Shown here: positions 48,331 to 58,201 of the stretch, in pieces
How positions within the stretch are numbered: the stretch's first letter is position 1
How the letters are laid out: each line of letters begins with the position of its first letter
Virus record (IMG/VR): IMGVR_UViG_3300027749_002876
Coordinates: 248,001 to 312,000 of that record
Strand: one strand, 5' to 3'
From: a virus
DNA: 64,000 nucleotides
The notes under the pieces: model-generated
Databases searched by the model: none
What the model was told of the DNA's origin: nothing
What the model saw: only the letters and a program-made list of their open reading frames with translations
Made by a program: the position numbers and the translations under genes

Positions 48331-49716
48331 ATGAATAACACTAAAACGTTTTGCAACATGGCATGGGATTATCCTATGTTCTTTATGTTTAAAAATGCAG
48401 TAGGTTACTGCTGTAGAACACCTAGAATAGATATTGATAATGAATTACTAGAGGAGATGAAAGAGGACTTTTGGTCTAATCATCCTAGCTTTGTCAATAG
48501 AAGAAAAGAATTAATCAATGGTATAAAAAGTAAAGATTGTGATACCTGTTGGCAATTAGAAGATGCTGGATTTAAAAGCTCTAGGAATGATGACCACTTC
48601 AATATGTTTATGAAGAAAAATTATCCCAATTTTAATGAAAAATTAGACCAGCGTTTATTTAAATTCTTTCCAGGCATTGAACGTAGTAACTATTCAAATG
48701 TAATTGAAATTGTATTGAATAACACATGTGATGCAAAATGTACATATTGTAGTGAACATTATAGTACTCAATGGGTAACTGAAAAAAAGAAGTTTGGTGG
48801 AATAAGTCCGTATTATACTGACATGAATGACAGAAATCCTAGAGCAGAAGAACTGTTCTGGTCATGGTATGAAAACAAAGTATTACATACTAATAAACGT
48901 TTTGGATTCATTGGTGGTGAACCGTTAATTATTGATGCATTATATGAATGTTTTGATAAATTAATTGAAATACATGAAAGAAAACAACTATCAATTCAGT
49001 CTGATGCGGATAAAATGGAACTATGTATTACTAGTAATATGAATACACCTCCTGCATATTTTGAAAAGTTTATGGGGTATGTGAAAAAACTAGAAAAACA
49101 TTTCAGAATTATCATTCAAGTAAGCGGTGAAAACGTAGGTGACGATTTAGAATATATACGACACGGTGTTAAATGGAAACGTTGGTCTAGAAATGTTGAA
49201 TATTTATTAGACAATACTAACATTACGCTAAACTTTTTACCATGCTTAAGCTTGTTAACTATTCCTAGATTTAACGAATACATACAATATGTAAACAAGT
49301 TAAACAAAAAATACGGAGTAATGAAAATACATCAAAACATTGTTACATGGCCAGTAGAACAAAGTCCTATGATAGCTCCTAAAGAATTTTCCCAGTACTT
49401 TGATCCATGCATTGACAGTGTGAATGAAATTCTTGCCGGAGAAATTAAGGATCGATTTATACGAGGTGAATATGAAAACCTATTATTGTGGCTTACAAAA
49501 ACACGTGAAGCTATTATAAGCAATCCAAGTGCAAGTGAACCTGTTGAGAATGCTAAAAAGTTTTATTCTTTTTTTAATGAGTTAGATCGTAGAAGAAATA
49601 CTAGTGTATTGAAAATATTTCCTGAAATAAAAGAATTTTATGACACAGGTAAACAGTTATATGAAGGCACAGTACAACCACGCATTATACCAATTGTAGC
49701 TGTGACAAATGAATAA
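48331..49716 (+). CDS. twitch/SPASM-type radical SAM protein, 461 aa
   Basis: The N-terminal Cys-rich part (FCNMAWDYPMF near residues 7-17, then GYCCRTPR and CDTCWQLED near 69-77) is a twitch- or SPASM-like auxiliary cluster domain placed before the radical SAM core, the reverse of canonical SPASM enzymes. The core has CDAKCTYC at 133-140 and GFIGGEPLI. The next two genes are homologous in layout. The products probably modify peptides or proteins, the usual role of SPASM-type enzymes, but the target is not visible. An AAGG ribosome site is present. Confidence 0.85.
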   Translation: MNNTKTFCNMAWDYPMFFMFKNAVGYCCRTPRIDIDNELLEEMKEDFWSNHPSFVNRRKELINGIKSKDCDTCWQLEDAGFKSSRNDDHFNMFMKKNYPNFNEKLDQRLFKFFPGIERSNYSNVIEIVLNNTCDAKCTYCSEHYSTQWVTEKKKFGGISPYYTDMNDRNPRAEELFWSWYENKVLHTNKRFGFIGGEPLIIDALYECFDKLIEIHERKQLSIQSDADKMELCITSNMNTPPAYFEKFMGYVKKLEKHFRIIIQVSGENVGDDLEYIRHGVKWKRWSRNVEYLLDNTNITLNFLPCLSLLTIPRFNEYIQYVNKLNKKYGVMKIHQNIVTWPVEQSPMIAPKEFSQYFDPCIDSVNEILAGEIKDRFIRGEYENLLLWLTKTREAIISNPSASEPVENAKKFYSFFNELDRRRNTSVLKIFPEIKEFYDTGKQLYEGTVQPRIIPIVAVTNE

Positions 49717-50938
49717 CAATTTACCAAATAGTGCAACATTGTGTACACAATTATGGAATCATGCTGTTGTTGATATAGATAAGAAAAAAATCAGAGCATG
49801 TTGTAAAACTCCTTCTATACAATTAACAGATAATGATATTGCTACATACAAGCAAGATGCTTTTATTAATTTACCAGTAATACGTGAAGCAAGAAAAGAA
49901 ATGCTTGACGGTGAGAAGCCAGCTATGTGCCGCACCTGCTGGGATTTAGAAGCCAAAGGAAATTTTAGTTTTAGAACTGGGAATTTTGCTTGGCAAAACT
50001 ATTTTAAAGATTTAAATTACAGTGATTATACATTATCAAATCATCCAAATGATTTAGATATACAGTTGGATAACTATTGTGATTTAAAGTGTTTATATTG
50101 CAATGAAGAATTTAGTAGCCAATGGCAAGCAGAGAAACAAAAGTTTGGTGATATACAGTCTTTTATCCCTATACAAACAGCACATGATGACTTTGTTAAA
50201 ATTTTCTTTACATGGTTTAACACAGTAAAAGATAACTTTGAACGTATTGCTTTTTTAGGCGGGGAGCCATTAATCAGTCCTCGTTTCTATGAGTTACTTG
50301 ATATGATTCTTGAAGCGTACAATAATAAATTCCCCGATGAATTGGTGATTAATATCATAACTAATCTGAATACTACATCAAAATACTTAGAAAAATTTAT
50401 TGACACTATCAATCGTTATAAAGATAAAGTTAAGTTTAACATAAACATTTCACAAGAAGCATATGGGCAGCAAGCTGAAGCTATTAGACATGGTTTAGAT
50501 TTTAACAGATTTATGTTTAATTTTAATGAGTTAGCCAAAATTAAAGGGATTGTATTAAGCACTATAACTACTGTCAATGTATTGAGCCTAAGTACATTGT
50601 ATAAGTATTTAAAATTTGTGACTGAGATTGAAAAAGAACACAATGTTCACGTTATCATTTATCCAAACTTAGTGAGCTTTCCAGAACATTTACAAGTTTC
50701 ATTAATGGATAAACAGTTGGGTAAAGAATATATTGATTTGGCTATTGAAGCTTTATCCGAAAAAAATCACCAGGGGTACATTGACTTCTTAAATACATTA
50801 TACGATAAGTTTGTCTTTGAAGAAATCAGAGATACAGATAACCACAATTCTCTTATAAAAGAACTAGAAACTCTGTCTGTTAGACGAAACGTAAATTATA
50901 AGGAAATATTTAATGAGTACAAATACATCTGGGGATAA
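49709..50938 (+). CDS. twitch-type radical SAM protein, 409 aa
   Basis: Paralogue of the 48331 gene product. The N-terminal Cys motif is RACCKTPSIQL with CRTCWDLEA, and the radical SAM cluster is CDLKCLYC at about 124-131, followed by FLGGEPLISPRFYE. The gene overlaps the upstream stop by 8 bases. Sequence differs from its neighbours over most of its length, so the duplication is old and the three enzymes may act in sequence on one substrate. Confidence 0.85.
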   Translation: MNNNLPNSATLCTQLWNHAVVDIDKKKIRACCKTPSIQLTDNDIATYKQDAFINLPVIREARKEMLDGEKPAMCRTCWDLEAKGNFSFRTGNFAWQNYFKDLNYSDYTLSNHPNDLDIQLDNYCDLKCLYCNEEFSSQWQAEKQKFGDIQSFIPIQTAHDDFVKIFFTWFNTVKDNFERIAFLGGEPLISPRFYELLDMILEAYNNKFPDELVINIITNLNTTSKYLEKFIDTINRYKDKVKFNINISQEAYGQQAEAIRHGLDFNRFMFNFNELAKIKGIVLSTITTVNVLSLSTLYKYLKFVTEIEKEHNVHVIIYPNLVSFPEHLQVSLMDKQLGKEYIDLAIEALSEKNHQGYIDFLNTLYDKFVFEEIRDTDNHNSLIKELETLSVRRNVNYKEIFNEYKYIWG

Positions 50939-52508
50939 CTCAGTTTGGGATTCACTGACACATGAACATGCTGAGTCAGGAAAAGTGTACAACGAAACAC
51001 TCGAGGTTATAACACCACCATTACAAAACTACATGGATGAACCTACCTTCCCTGCACAAGTTGATCCAGCTAACGTATCTTGTAAATTCAAATGGGATTA
51101 TCCTATTGTTAACTTGATGAGCGGTCATAGTAGAACATGTTGCCGTGTACCAAAACAAGTTATAACTCAACAAGACCTTGATATGTATGGCATAGATGCT
51201 ATTCAAAATTTACCATACGAACAAGATAGACGTAGAGAAAAGATTTTAGGTATTACACATGTTGATTGTGAATCTTGTGTAAGATTAGAATGGAATGGTG
51301 CTATTAGCCCTCGTAGTAATATGCAAGGGTTTGTTAATGAGTGGTTAATTACCCATCATAATGCATATCCACATAAAGTAAAAAATGTACAGAAATGGCA
51401 CGTTGACCATATGCCAACAAATGCCAATGACTTACCCTTCAATCATCCATTACTAAGAGCAGATCATCCTGATATGTTAGAAATTATCTTGGGTAATCAT
51501 TGTGATTTGAAATGTACATATTGTAGTATTCATTACAGCACTCAATGGCAAACTGAATTAATTAAGTTTGGTGATATCAAAAAAGAAGATATTGACCATC
51601 ATTTTCCGGCAGCGCCTGAAAAATTAGAACCTGTATTCTGGGAATGGTTCTATGATGTTGGTCGTCATTCTAGTAAAGTTATTAACATTCTAGGTGGCGA
51701 GCCTACATATATGCCAAAGTTTTATGATGTTATGGAAAAGTTAACAGCGGCTTACAAAGACTTAGGTAAGAAAGATAGACATGTTGAATTAGGTATATTA
51801 TCTAACATGAACACTAAACAACCACAAATGGATCGTTTTTTAAATCTATTACCTGAACTTACTAAGTATCTATTTTTAAGATTACAACCTAGCATTGAAG
51901 CTGTTGGTAAGAAAGCAGAATATATTAGATATGGTTTAGATTGGAATCGATTTGAAGGTAACATCAAAAGAATATTAGGAGAACGATCTAAGTATGGATT
52001 AACTCCTGACAACTTTGGCATGGGATTTCAAATGGCTTTGAATAGCTTTAGTATTTCAAGTTTACCAGACTTTATTCATTGGTCTAATGAATTGATTAAT
52101 GAGTTTGACTTTGAAATTGGATTGATGAAAAATGTGGTTAGTTTTCCTAGACACCATAATCCACACGTACTTACTCCTGACTTTGGTACTTACCTTGAAC
52201 AAGCACGTGATTATATTGAAATATATGCCGAGCGCAATGATAGACAAATCAGAAGATTATCAGCATTGCATCATGGTGTCCCCCCTCATGGTAGTTGGGT
52301 GAGCTATAATGTAGATTTATTAAACAGTTTAGTAGATTCTGTCAGTAGTGATTATCGCAGTGAATATGATGTTGAAAGCCGTGGCCATTGGTATCATTTT
52401 GTAGAATCTATGAAGCATAGAAGAAATATTGATGTATTAGAATATTATCCTGAAATGACAGAATTTTATAATTTGTGCAAGAAACATGCACAACATGGTG
52501 ATAAATAA
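50913..52508 (+). CDS. twitch-type radical SAM protein, 531 aa
   Basis: Third member of the plus-strand set, longer because of an N-terminal extension of about 60 residues and a central insertion. Cys motifs SRTCCRVPK and CESCVRLEW precede the radical SAM CDLKCTYC at 197-204, then INILGGEPTYMP. The start overlaps the upstream gene by 26 bases. The extension suggests a different partner or substrate recognition from the other two. Confidence 0.85.
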   Translation: MSTNTSGDNSVWDSLTHEHAESGKVYNETLEVITPPLQNYMDEPTFPAQVDPANVSCKFKWDYPIVNLMSGHSRTCCRVPKQVITQQDLDMYGIDAIQNLPYEQDRRREKILGITHVDCESCVRLEWNGAISPRSNMQGFVNEWLITHHNAYPHKVKNVQKWHVDHMPTNANDLPFNHPLLRADHPDMLEIILGNHCDLKCTYCSIHYSTQWQTELIKFGDIKKEDIDHHFPAAPEKLEPVFWEWFYDVGRHSSKVINILGGEPTYMPKFYDVMEKLTAAYKDLGKKDRHVELGILSNMNTKQPQMDRFLNLLPELTKYLFLRLQPSIEAVGKKAEYIRYGLDWNRFEGNIKRILGERSKYGLTPDNFGMGFQMALNSFSISSLPDFIHWSNELINEFDFEIGLMKNVVSFPRHHNPHVLTPDFGTYLEQARDYIEIYAERNDRQIRRLSALHHGVPPHGSWVSYNVDLLNSLVDSVSSDYRSEYDVESRGHWYHFVESMKHRRNIDVLEYYPEMTEFYNLCKKHAQHGDK

Positions 52509-52512
52509 AAAA

Positions 52513-53187
52513 ATGAATATTACATTTACGTTAGATCCAAACAATAGATCGATATACTATATCAATTTAGAAGTAAGCCCTGAAATACTCGAAGAACTCA
52601 AGCAGGAAAATTGGGTACCTATTACTCCTACTCATTTAGATGAATATTATACAAAACGTCATCGTCTAGATGATGGATACGGAATAAAAGGTTTATTAGT
52701 ACGTAAAGTATACACTTTTATGAGGTCTTCTGAATTTAAAAAAACTATGTTAGACTTGATATGGAAAGATATGACATTTCAACATAAATGGGGTCCTCGT
52801 CTTAACTATGAAAAAATTAACAATTGTACCATTGTTGAATTTGGTTTTGATAAAGATTGTCCTGGATTTAGTACAGACCTTCATTTAGAAAATCGTTGTC
52901 AAATTGCATTTGGTAAGATTTTTTTTGTACCTGAGGATGCGGAAAATAAAAGCTCATATTTTTATAGAACAATAAATCGTGATGATCCTTTAAGAGTCCC
53001 TGTAGGTATGGGACTAGGTTGGCTATGTGTCAATACACATGAAGGTTGGCATGAAGGTTATAACGCTAGTGAGGAAGATAGATATTCATCTAGTATAAAT
53101 TTTACATTTGATATATTTAACAACGGCCATGTAAAAAGCGATGACGCCACTATTAAATATATACGTGGCGAAGCTGCTTCTATTTAA
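52513..53187 (+). CDS. putative 2OG-Fe(II) oxygenase-like protein
   Basis: 224 residues from the ATG at 52513, which directly follows the upstream stop; an earlier ATG at 52486 lies within the upstream gene. A beta-rich core contains FSTDLHLENRCQIAFG (possible H-x-D/E-type metal site) and later CVNTHEGWHEG plus DRYSSSINFTF, spaced like the second His and the Arg that bind 2-oxoglutarate. It would hydroxylate or oxidise a substrate, fitting the radical SAM island. The metal triad was judged by eye, so confidence is moderate. The stop codon overlaps the opposing operon's stop. Confidence 0.55.
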   Translation: MNITFTLDPNNRSIYYINLEVSPEILEELKQENWVPITPTHLDEYYTKRHRLDDGYGIKGLLVRKVYTFMRSSEFKKTMLDLIWKDMTFQHKWGPRLNYEKINNCTIVEFGFDKDCPGFSTDLHLENRCQIAFGKIFFVPEDAENKSSYFYRTINRDDPLRVPVGMGLGWLCVNTHEGWHEGYNASEEDRYSSSINFTFDIFNNGHVKSDDATIKYIRGEAASI

Positions 53188-54371
53188 TAATTTATTAATT
53201 TCCATAATTCAGGCAAATAGTCTTTCATATCTGTTTGTCTATAGTCATCGTGTAATTTTAAAAAGTTAATTAACTTAATTCTATATTCTTCTGCATTAGA
53301 ATATTCATATCCATCATCATTTGGTAGATTAATGAAATTAATGATAAATTCTTTGTGACCGGTGTCAGGAGATTTTAAATTATACTTACTAAAATCTATC
53401 TTATCTATTTTTTCTACTAATTTATTTTTTAATCTTGATGGTAAGTTTTTAAGACATAACATTTGTGGATCATGTATTAGATTTGCAAACATAATAAAAC
53501 AACCATACTTACTTAATTCATCTAATATTTCTTCTAAGTTTAAAATATTTAAAATACTAGCAGTTGGATAAATACCAACAAAGAAAGGGTGTGGTAATAC
53601 AGCATATTTTTTGATGTTATCATCTATTTTATTCCATTTTGCTGGCCAACGTTGATATTCAAATCTAGTACCAATATCATCTATACTCAAAAACAAATTT
53701 ATTCTTTTAAATTGTTTAAGTAATTCTATTAGTTCATCAGTATATACTGTACCATTTGTATTCAGTGTTAAACTAATATTTTTAGCTAAATTTTTATCTA
53801 CTAAAAATTTAATGTAATCCAATACTTCATCATTGATTAATGGTTCACCGCCGTATATTAATAGATATTCAAGATTGACTGACATATCATGCAATGCTTG
53901 TAATCGTTCACCTTCAAATTTATCTAATGATACCGTTTCATAGTAATCAGCTGGTATCAACGGTATATTTAATTTATTAAATTGTGTTTGCCATAAACTA
54001 CTTAGATAAGGACTACATATGCGACAAGCCAAATTACATTTATTAGATAGTTTTAAACTAAGGTAATTTACAACAGGCTTATCAATTCTATACCTGTTGT
54101 TATATTGATTTTGTTGACGTAAACTAAAAACTCCGGCTTCTTCTTCAGTCCAACATCTTATACATTCTTCTGGTTTCTCCCCTGCTAAGAATTTCTTTCG
54201 TAATGTATTAACATCTTCACTATTCCAAATAGTATCTAATCTATCTTCAAGTATATTATACATCCCGATCTGATCGGGTTTTTTAATTACTTTACGTATT
54301 TTACAGCATACTTGACATGAGCCTTCTGGACTTATTTCCAAACTGTTAAAGGGCATTGAACAAAAACTCAT
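53184..54371 (-). CDS. twitch-type radical SAM protein, 395 aa
   Basis: The N-terminal Cys-rich domain (MSFCSMPFNSLEISPEGSCQ, VCCKI, CIRCWTEEEAG) is followed by the radical SAM cluster CNLACRIC at residues 112-119 and LIYGGEPLINDEVLDYI. It is homologous in domain order to the plus-strand enzymes although encoded on the other strand, in the converging operon from 60398. Its ATG overlaps the stop of the next gene (54368) by 4 bases. Confidence 0.87.
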   Translation of the reverse strand: MSFCSMPFNSLEISPEGSCQVCCKIRKVIKKPDQIGMYNILEDRLDTIWNSEDVNTLRKKFLAGEKPEECIRCWTEEEAGVFSLRQQNQYNNRYRIDKPVVNYLSLKLSNKCNLACRICSPYLSSLWQTQFNKLNIPLIPADYYETVSLDKFEGERLQALHDMSVNLEYLLIYGGEPLINDEVLDYIKFLVDKNLAKNISLTLNTNGTVYTDELIELLKQFKRINLFLSIDDIGTRFEYQRWPAKWNKIDDNIKKYAVLPHPFFVGIYPTASILNILNLEEILDELSKYGCFIMFANLIHDPQMLCLKNLPSRLKNKLVEKIDKIDFSKYNLKSPDTGHKEFIINFINLPNDDGYEYSNAEEYRIKLINFLKLHDDYRQTDMKDYLPELWKLINY

Positions 54372-55594
54372 TCTAATAAACCTTTCAGTTCAGGGAACAA
54401 TTCAATTGTATTTTCTTTTCTAATACCATCTAATAATTTAGTTTCTATTTTTAAATTATCAATTTCAGTTTGTGTATCGTCTGAATACATATACTTTATA
54501 ACCTTATGTATTTCATTTATAGTAACATCAGTAAGAGTATATGATTCACATTTTTTAGCATATTCTAGCCAATGCTGTTCTACTAATTCTTTTTTATCTT
54601 TAGGTAAAGATGTAAGATTGTACATTACTGGGTCTGTTAGTATGTTATAATAGATGTTATCAATATGAATTATACCTTCATCAGCTAAAAACAAATGCAT
54701 TTTAGGTAAATGAAACGCATTCAATATGCTAATGGTAGGACATAATTGTAAATAGATATCTGGACAATTTTGTTTAATTGTTCTTAGATTAGATAAGATA
54801 TTATCCCATGTACTGCCATTGCGTATGATGCTGGCTTGTTCCCAACCAGCATCTAAACTTAGTGATAGTCGGACTTTCTTAAATAAATTCCAATAATCAG
54901 TTACCACATTTTTATCTTTAAATGTTAGGCGTGTACAATTTGTATTGTAACGCAATACCAAATCAAATTTCTTATGCTCAACTAGAATATCTAATATTTC
55001 GTAATGTTCTGCCAATAGTAATGGCTCTCCACCACAAAAATATATTTCTTCAATACTATCTAAATTGTTTTTGAAAAACTCAAAAAAATCATTCTTTTCA
55101 TCAAACGCTTTTTGCAATACAGGAACTTTTCTTTTCAAACTAGATACTGTTTCTTCTGCTATGCTACTACTATTGATATGGTCACATGTTCTGCATTTTA
55201 AATTACAGAGATTACTAAATCTTACGTCCCATGTGGCTATTTTATTTCCAACAAGATTGTTATTTTCATCAAATTCTAGTTTTTTAAATGCATCACCATA
55301 ATTTCTGTTACTAAACCATCTATAACTATGAGCACCATATGTTTGTTCAGGCAATGAACAACGATTACAGGACTCTGGTAATTTAGGTCCATTAATCATT
55401 TGTTGTTGCATTTCTGTTAGTTTGACATTAGAATTAGAATATATGTCAGACATTTTTTGAGTTTTTGTATCACCTAATATATAATTTTGATTGATACAAC
55501 ATGGGATGGCTCTTCCGTCTGTCCAAACACAAGCATGAATAAAAGGAAGAACACAAAAATGGTTAGAATTAAGTAAATGTTCTTTATCAATCAT
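54368..55594 (-). CDS. twitch-type radical SAM protein, 408 aa
   Basis: Cys-rich N-terminus HFCVLPFIHACVWTDGRAIP, CCINQNY and CNRCSLPEQTYG, then the radical SAM cluster CNLKCRTC at 130-137 and FCGGEPLLLAEHYEIL. The central region is Asn/Lys-rich. It is coupled by a 4-base overlap to the sulfotransferase gene upstream. It differs from the 53184 protein in most positions outside the motifs. Confidence 0.87.
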   Translation of the reverse strand: MIDKEHLLNSNHFCVLPFIHACVWTDGRAIPCCINQNYILGDTKTQKMSDIYSNSNVKLTEMQQQMINGPKLPESCNRCSLPEQTYGAHSYRWFSNRNYGDAFKKLEFDENNNLVGNKIATWDVRFSNLCNLKCRTCDHINSSSIAEETVSSLKRKVPVLQKAFDEKNDFFEFFKNNLDSIEEIYFCGGEPLLLAEHYEILDILVEHKKFDLVLRYNTNCTRLTFKDKNVVTDYWNLFKKVRLSLSLDAGWEQASIIRNGSTWDNILSNLRTIKQNCPDIYLQLCPTISILNAFHLPKMHLFLADEGIIHIDNIYYNILTDPVMYNLTSLPKDKKELVEQHWLEYAKKCESYTLTDVTINEIHKVIKYMYSDDTQTEIDNLKIETKLLDGIRKENTIELFPELKGLLE

Positions 55595-56307
55595 GTTGGT
55601 TGTTTGCTTATTAAAATATTTATATAGTCTTGTACTTCTTTGGCATTCTCTATCATTTCATAAGGGTTATCGGGTAATTGTTTTTCTAAACGAATATTAG
55701 TAATAATTGGAATTAAAAAATATCTAGTCAAATCATAAACAGCACGTTCATATCTTACAGTAAAGGTAGTATCCAGTTTATATTCCATAATTAATTTATC
55801 AAAATTTATAATTCTATTGTATAACCATGACATATTTGGAAAAAGTTTGGTAGGTATATGAATAGGATTATCATGTGTGCCGTGAAGTGAATTCCATTTA
55901 TTAGTAGAAAGACCAAATACATAACTTACCAAGTGATTTTCTATATTTTCTCTTTTTATAATTAGAAATTTAAAATTTAATGCATGTAGCTCATTTAATA
56001 TCTTTGTTGTAAAAGGTATATTATCTTCAGTTAAAAATAATTTTATTACCAATGATTGATCTTGATTACCAGTTTTTAAAAGGTTAAGTACATAATCAAT
56101 CTGCACTTCATGGGAATCGTATTTTGTAAAATCAGAAGGTATTGCACGTAATAAACGATTGTCATATTGTTCTATACAATAGGGATGTCCAACCGTAAAA
56201 GGCTCTGCTAAATTTTTCATGCCTGATCCTATTGATCTAGCTATCAATTCTGAAACATACTGACTACCAGATCTGGGTAGACCTATCAGACAAATTCTAG
56301 TAGTCAT
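55591..56307 (-). CDS. sulfotransferase-like protein
   Basis: The 238-residue protein has the P-loop-like PAPS-binding start ICLIGLPRSGSQYVSELIAR (residues 5-24) and a later LDTTFTVRYERAVYD, with Arg/Ser positions of the 3'-phosphate site. It resembles sulfotransferases that move sulfate from PAPS to sugars, lipids or Tyr. It is embedded among radical SAM genes with 4-base overlaps on both sides, so a role in the same modification pathway is likely. The exact acceptor is unknown. Confidence 0.75.
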   Translation of the reverse strand: MTTRICLIGLPRSGSQYVSELIARSIGSGMKNLAEPFTVGHPYCIEQYDNRLLRAIPSDFTKYDSHEVQIDYVLNLLKTGNQDQSLVIKLFLTEDNIPFTTKILNELHALNFKFLIIKRENIENHLVSYVFGLSTNKWNSLHGTHDNPIHIPTKLFPNMSWLYNRIINFDKLIMEYKLDTTFTVRYERAVYDLTRYFLIPIITNIRLEKQLPDNPYEMIENAKEVQDYINILISKQPT

Positions 56308-57254
56308 GCTACCTTTGTACTCATTATGTCAAAATTGCAATGGCACATTGTTTTATCACATAGTATTGGATCTTTTGGTACTTCAAAATTCTCAAAAATA
56401 TTCCCAATCTTGTCACCCACTCTACACCATCCTCTATATACATCACCTCTTAGGTCCACAATGATTTGCTCTACACCTGCATAACATTTCCAGCCACTCC
56501 AGTCATTTGTTTTTTGGCTAATAAATCTATGTGCGCTTGATACAATCTCAGTACCATCTTCTTGTACCATCTTCATTGCACCACGATAATAATCAAATGA
56601 TTTGGTGTACTTAATATGTTTAACAATCAATTCATGTTGTTTATCAAATATCTTTTTCTGAAACTCATCGTAGTCATACAATGTATCACCAAAGTCATGT
56701 ATCAATGGTTGTAATGCCATACTGATATTACCTATACCTTTAACTTTGTTTGCTATAGCATAACAAAAGTCAAATTTTTCAGGACTCATCATAATGTTAA
56801 CATGAGTTCTAACATCATTATTGATTAATTTAACTACTTGAACAAAGTGGTCAGCATCAGCAAACTCAGGATGAAAACTTAAACATACGTGGTCAAAGTA
56901 TTGTTTGTTATCTTCCCACCAACGTAACGTTCTACTACCATTACTGATTAATCCAACTTTAGCTCCCAACTCAGTGCAATGTTTGCATATCTCTATAAAA
57001 TGTTTGTATAATGTTACTTCACCACCAGTTAATTCAAAATAAACTTTACGCGGAGCAACTTGTTCTACTACACGTGAAATAAATTCTTTAACTAAATCAA
57101 TTTCAGGCCATTTAATACTACCTGAGTGTAAATTATCCGGACAATAACTACATTCAAAATTACAAGTGTTGCCTAAACACCAGTTAACTACAAACCATTC
57201 TTCATGCTCCGGAGTACTATGTGCTAATTTAATATATTTGTGTTCCATTACCAT
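56304..57254 (-). CDS. radical SAM protein with C-terminal Cys-rich domain
   Basis: 316 residues. The radical SAM cluster CNFECSYC is at 31-38, followed by LTGGEVTLYKHF. The C-terminal 65 residues contain GWKCYAGVEQIIVDL, GWCRVGDKIG and CDKTMCHC, resembling the N-terminal domain of the 45338 protein. This is the canonical order, radical SAM then auxiliary cluster. The gene overlaps the glycosyltransferase-like gene upstream by 7 bases and the sulfotransferase gene downstream by 4. Confidence 0.88.
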   Translation of the reverse strand: MVMEHKYIKLAHSTPEHEEWFVVNWCLGNTCNFECSYCPDNLHSGSIKWPEIDLVKEFISRVVEQVAPRKVYFELTGGEVTLYKHFIEICKHCTELGAKVGLISNGSRTLRWWEDNKQYFDHVCLSFHPEFADADHFVQVVKLINNDVRTHVNIMMSPEKFDFCYAIANKVKGIGNISMALQPLIHDFGDTLYDYDEFQKKIFDKQHELIVKHIKYTKSFDYYRGAMKMVQEDGTEIVSSAHRFISQKTNDWSGWKCYAGVEQIIVDLRGDVYRGWCRVGDKIGNIFENFEVPKDPILCDKTMCHCNFDIMSTKVA

Positions 57255-58201
57255 CCTTCTATTTTTCTAATAACATCCATCTCTTTAACTAACGGACCGA
57301 TGTTATATTTATCAGCTAGATAATGTCGTTTGAAGAACTTGCTTTGTTCTACATCATGCATACACATTGGTAAACCTAACTTATCATGCAATGCTTCACC
57401 TAACAAGTTTGCTTCTTTTTGTGGATCTCTATGTGAGTGTTCTTCCCATAATACAGTATAGTTATCAAACCATTGTACGTTGGCAGGATCCCATTCAGTT
57501 AACATAGTCATGTATGTGCCTAATCGTGCACCATAGATAGCCCACTCACCGTTCTCTACATCACGACCGATGTTGTGCCAAATTGTTAAGTTGTTTAAAT
57601 TACGACTAGCAACAGTTTCTTTAAATTCATCAATCGTAGGTCTTGCACCACGATTTAAACTCATCTTAACACCTTCACGAAAACCTGCACGCCAAGCTTG
57701 AAAGGGTGTATGATTGGGATATGTTGTACTGTAACAATCATACATAGACCAATATAAGTTATCCTTACTATCTAAGCAAAAGTCAGCAATACGTGATACA
57801 TCTCCATCTTTCTGATTCTCATGTGTTTGCATATTCATTACATAAGTCTTTGTCCAACTACTCATGCCACCATTACCATAACGTAGTCCATTGATACTAT
57901 TAGTTGCCTTCCAACGATATTGTGCTAAATGATAACTAGGGTCTTTATTGGTGAAATCAAATTGCATGTTGAAGAACCTTTCTTCAGGCATATTATCACC
58001 GTCAATTAAAATAAAACGTTCAGTGTCACTTGCCATTGCAGCCGCTTTATGCGCGGCATCACTACCTTTTATATTATCTACTCGTTTAGCCCAAGGAACC
58101 ATGTTCTTAATCTTAAGCCAAAATTCTTCTTTCTGCGGCTCGTCATAACTAAGATAGATGCAATCTAAATCGGCTACATCAATGATATCATTCGAGTTCA
58201 T
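57248..58201 (-). CDS. glycosyltransferase-like protein (related to 1447-aa protein C-terminus)
   Basis: 317 residues with an alpha/beta start (DLDCIYLSYDEPQKEEFW), a VDNIKGSDAAHKAA motif and FILIDGDNMPEERFF (about 85-99) containing a DxD-type nucleotide-sugar motif. The following FNMQFDFTNKDPSYHLAQY corresponds to the FDFSWRPDP repeat core of the 1447-residue protein. I infer a GT-A-like fold. Catalysis is not proven. It is part of the minus-strand modification operon, just before the radical SAM gene at 56304. Confidence 0.7.
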   Translation of the reverse strand: MNSNDIIDVADLDCIYLSYDEPQKEEFWLKIKNMVPWAKRVDNIKGSDAAHKAAAMASDTERFILIDGDNMPEERFFNMQFDFTNKDPSYHLAQYRWKATNSINGLRYGNGGMSSWTKTYVMNMQTHENQKDGDVSRIADFCLDSKDNLYWSMYDCYSTTYPNHTPFQAWRAGFREGVKMSLNRGARPTIDEFKETVASRNLNNLTIWHNIGRDVENGEWAIYGARLGTYMTMLTEWDPANVQWFDNYTVLWEEHSHRDPQKEANLLGEALHDKLGLPMCMHDVEQSKFFKRHYLADKYNIGPLVKEMDVIRKIEGW

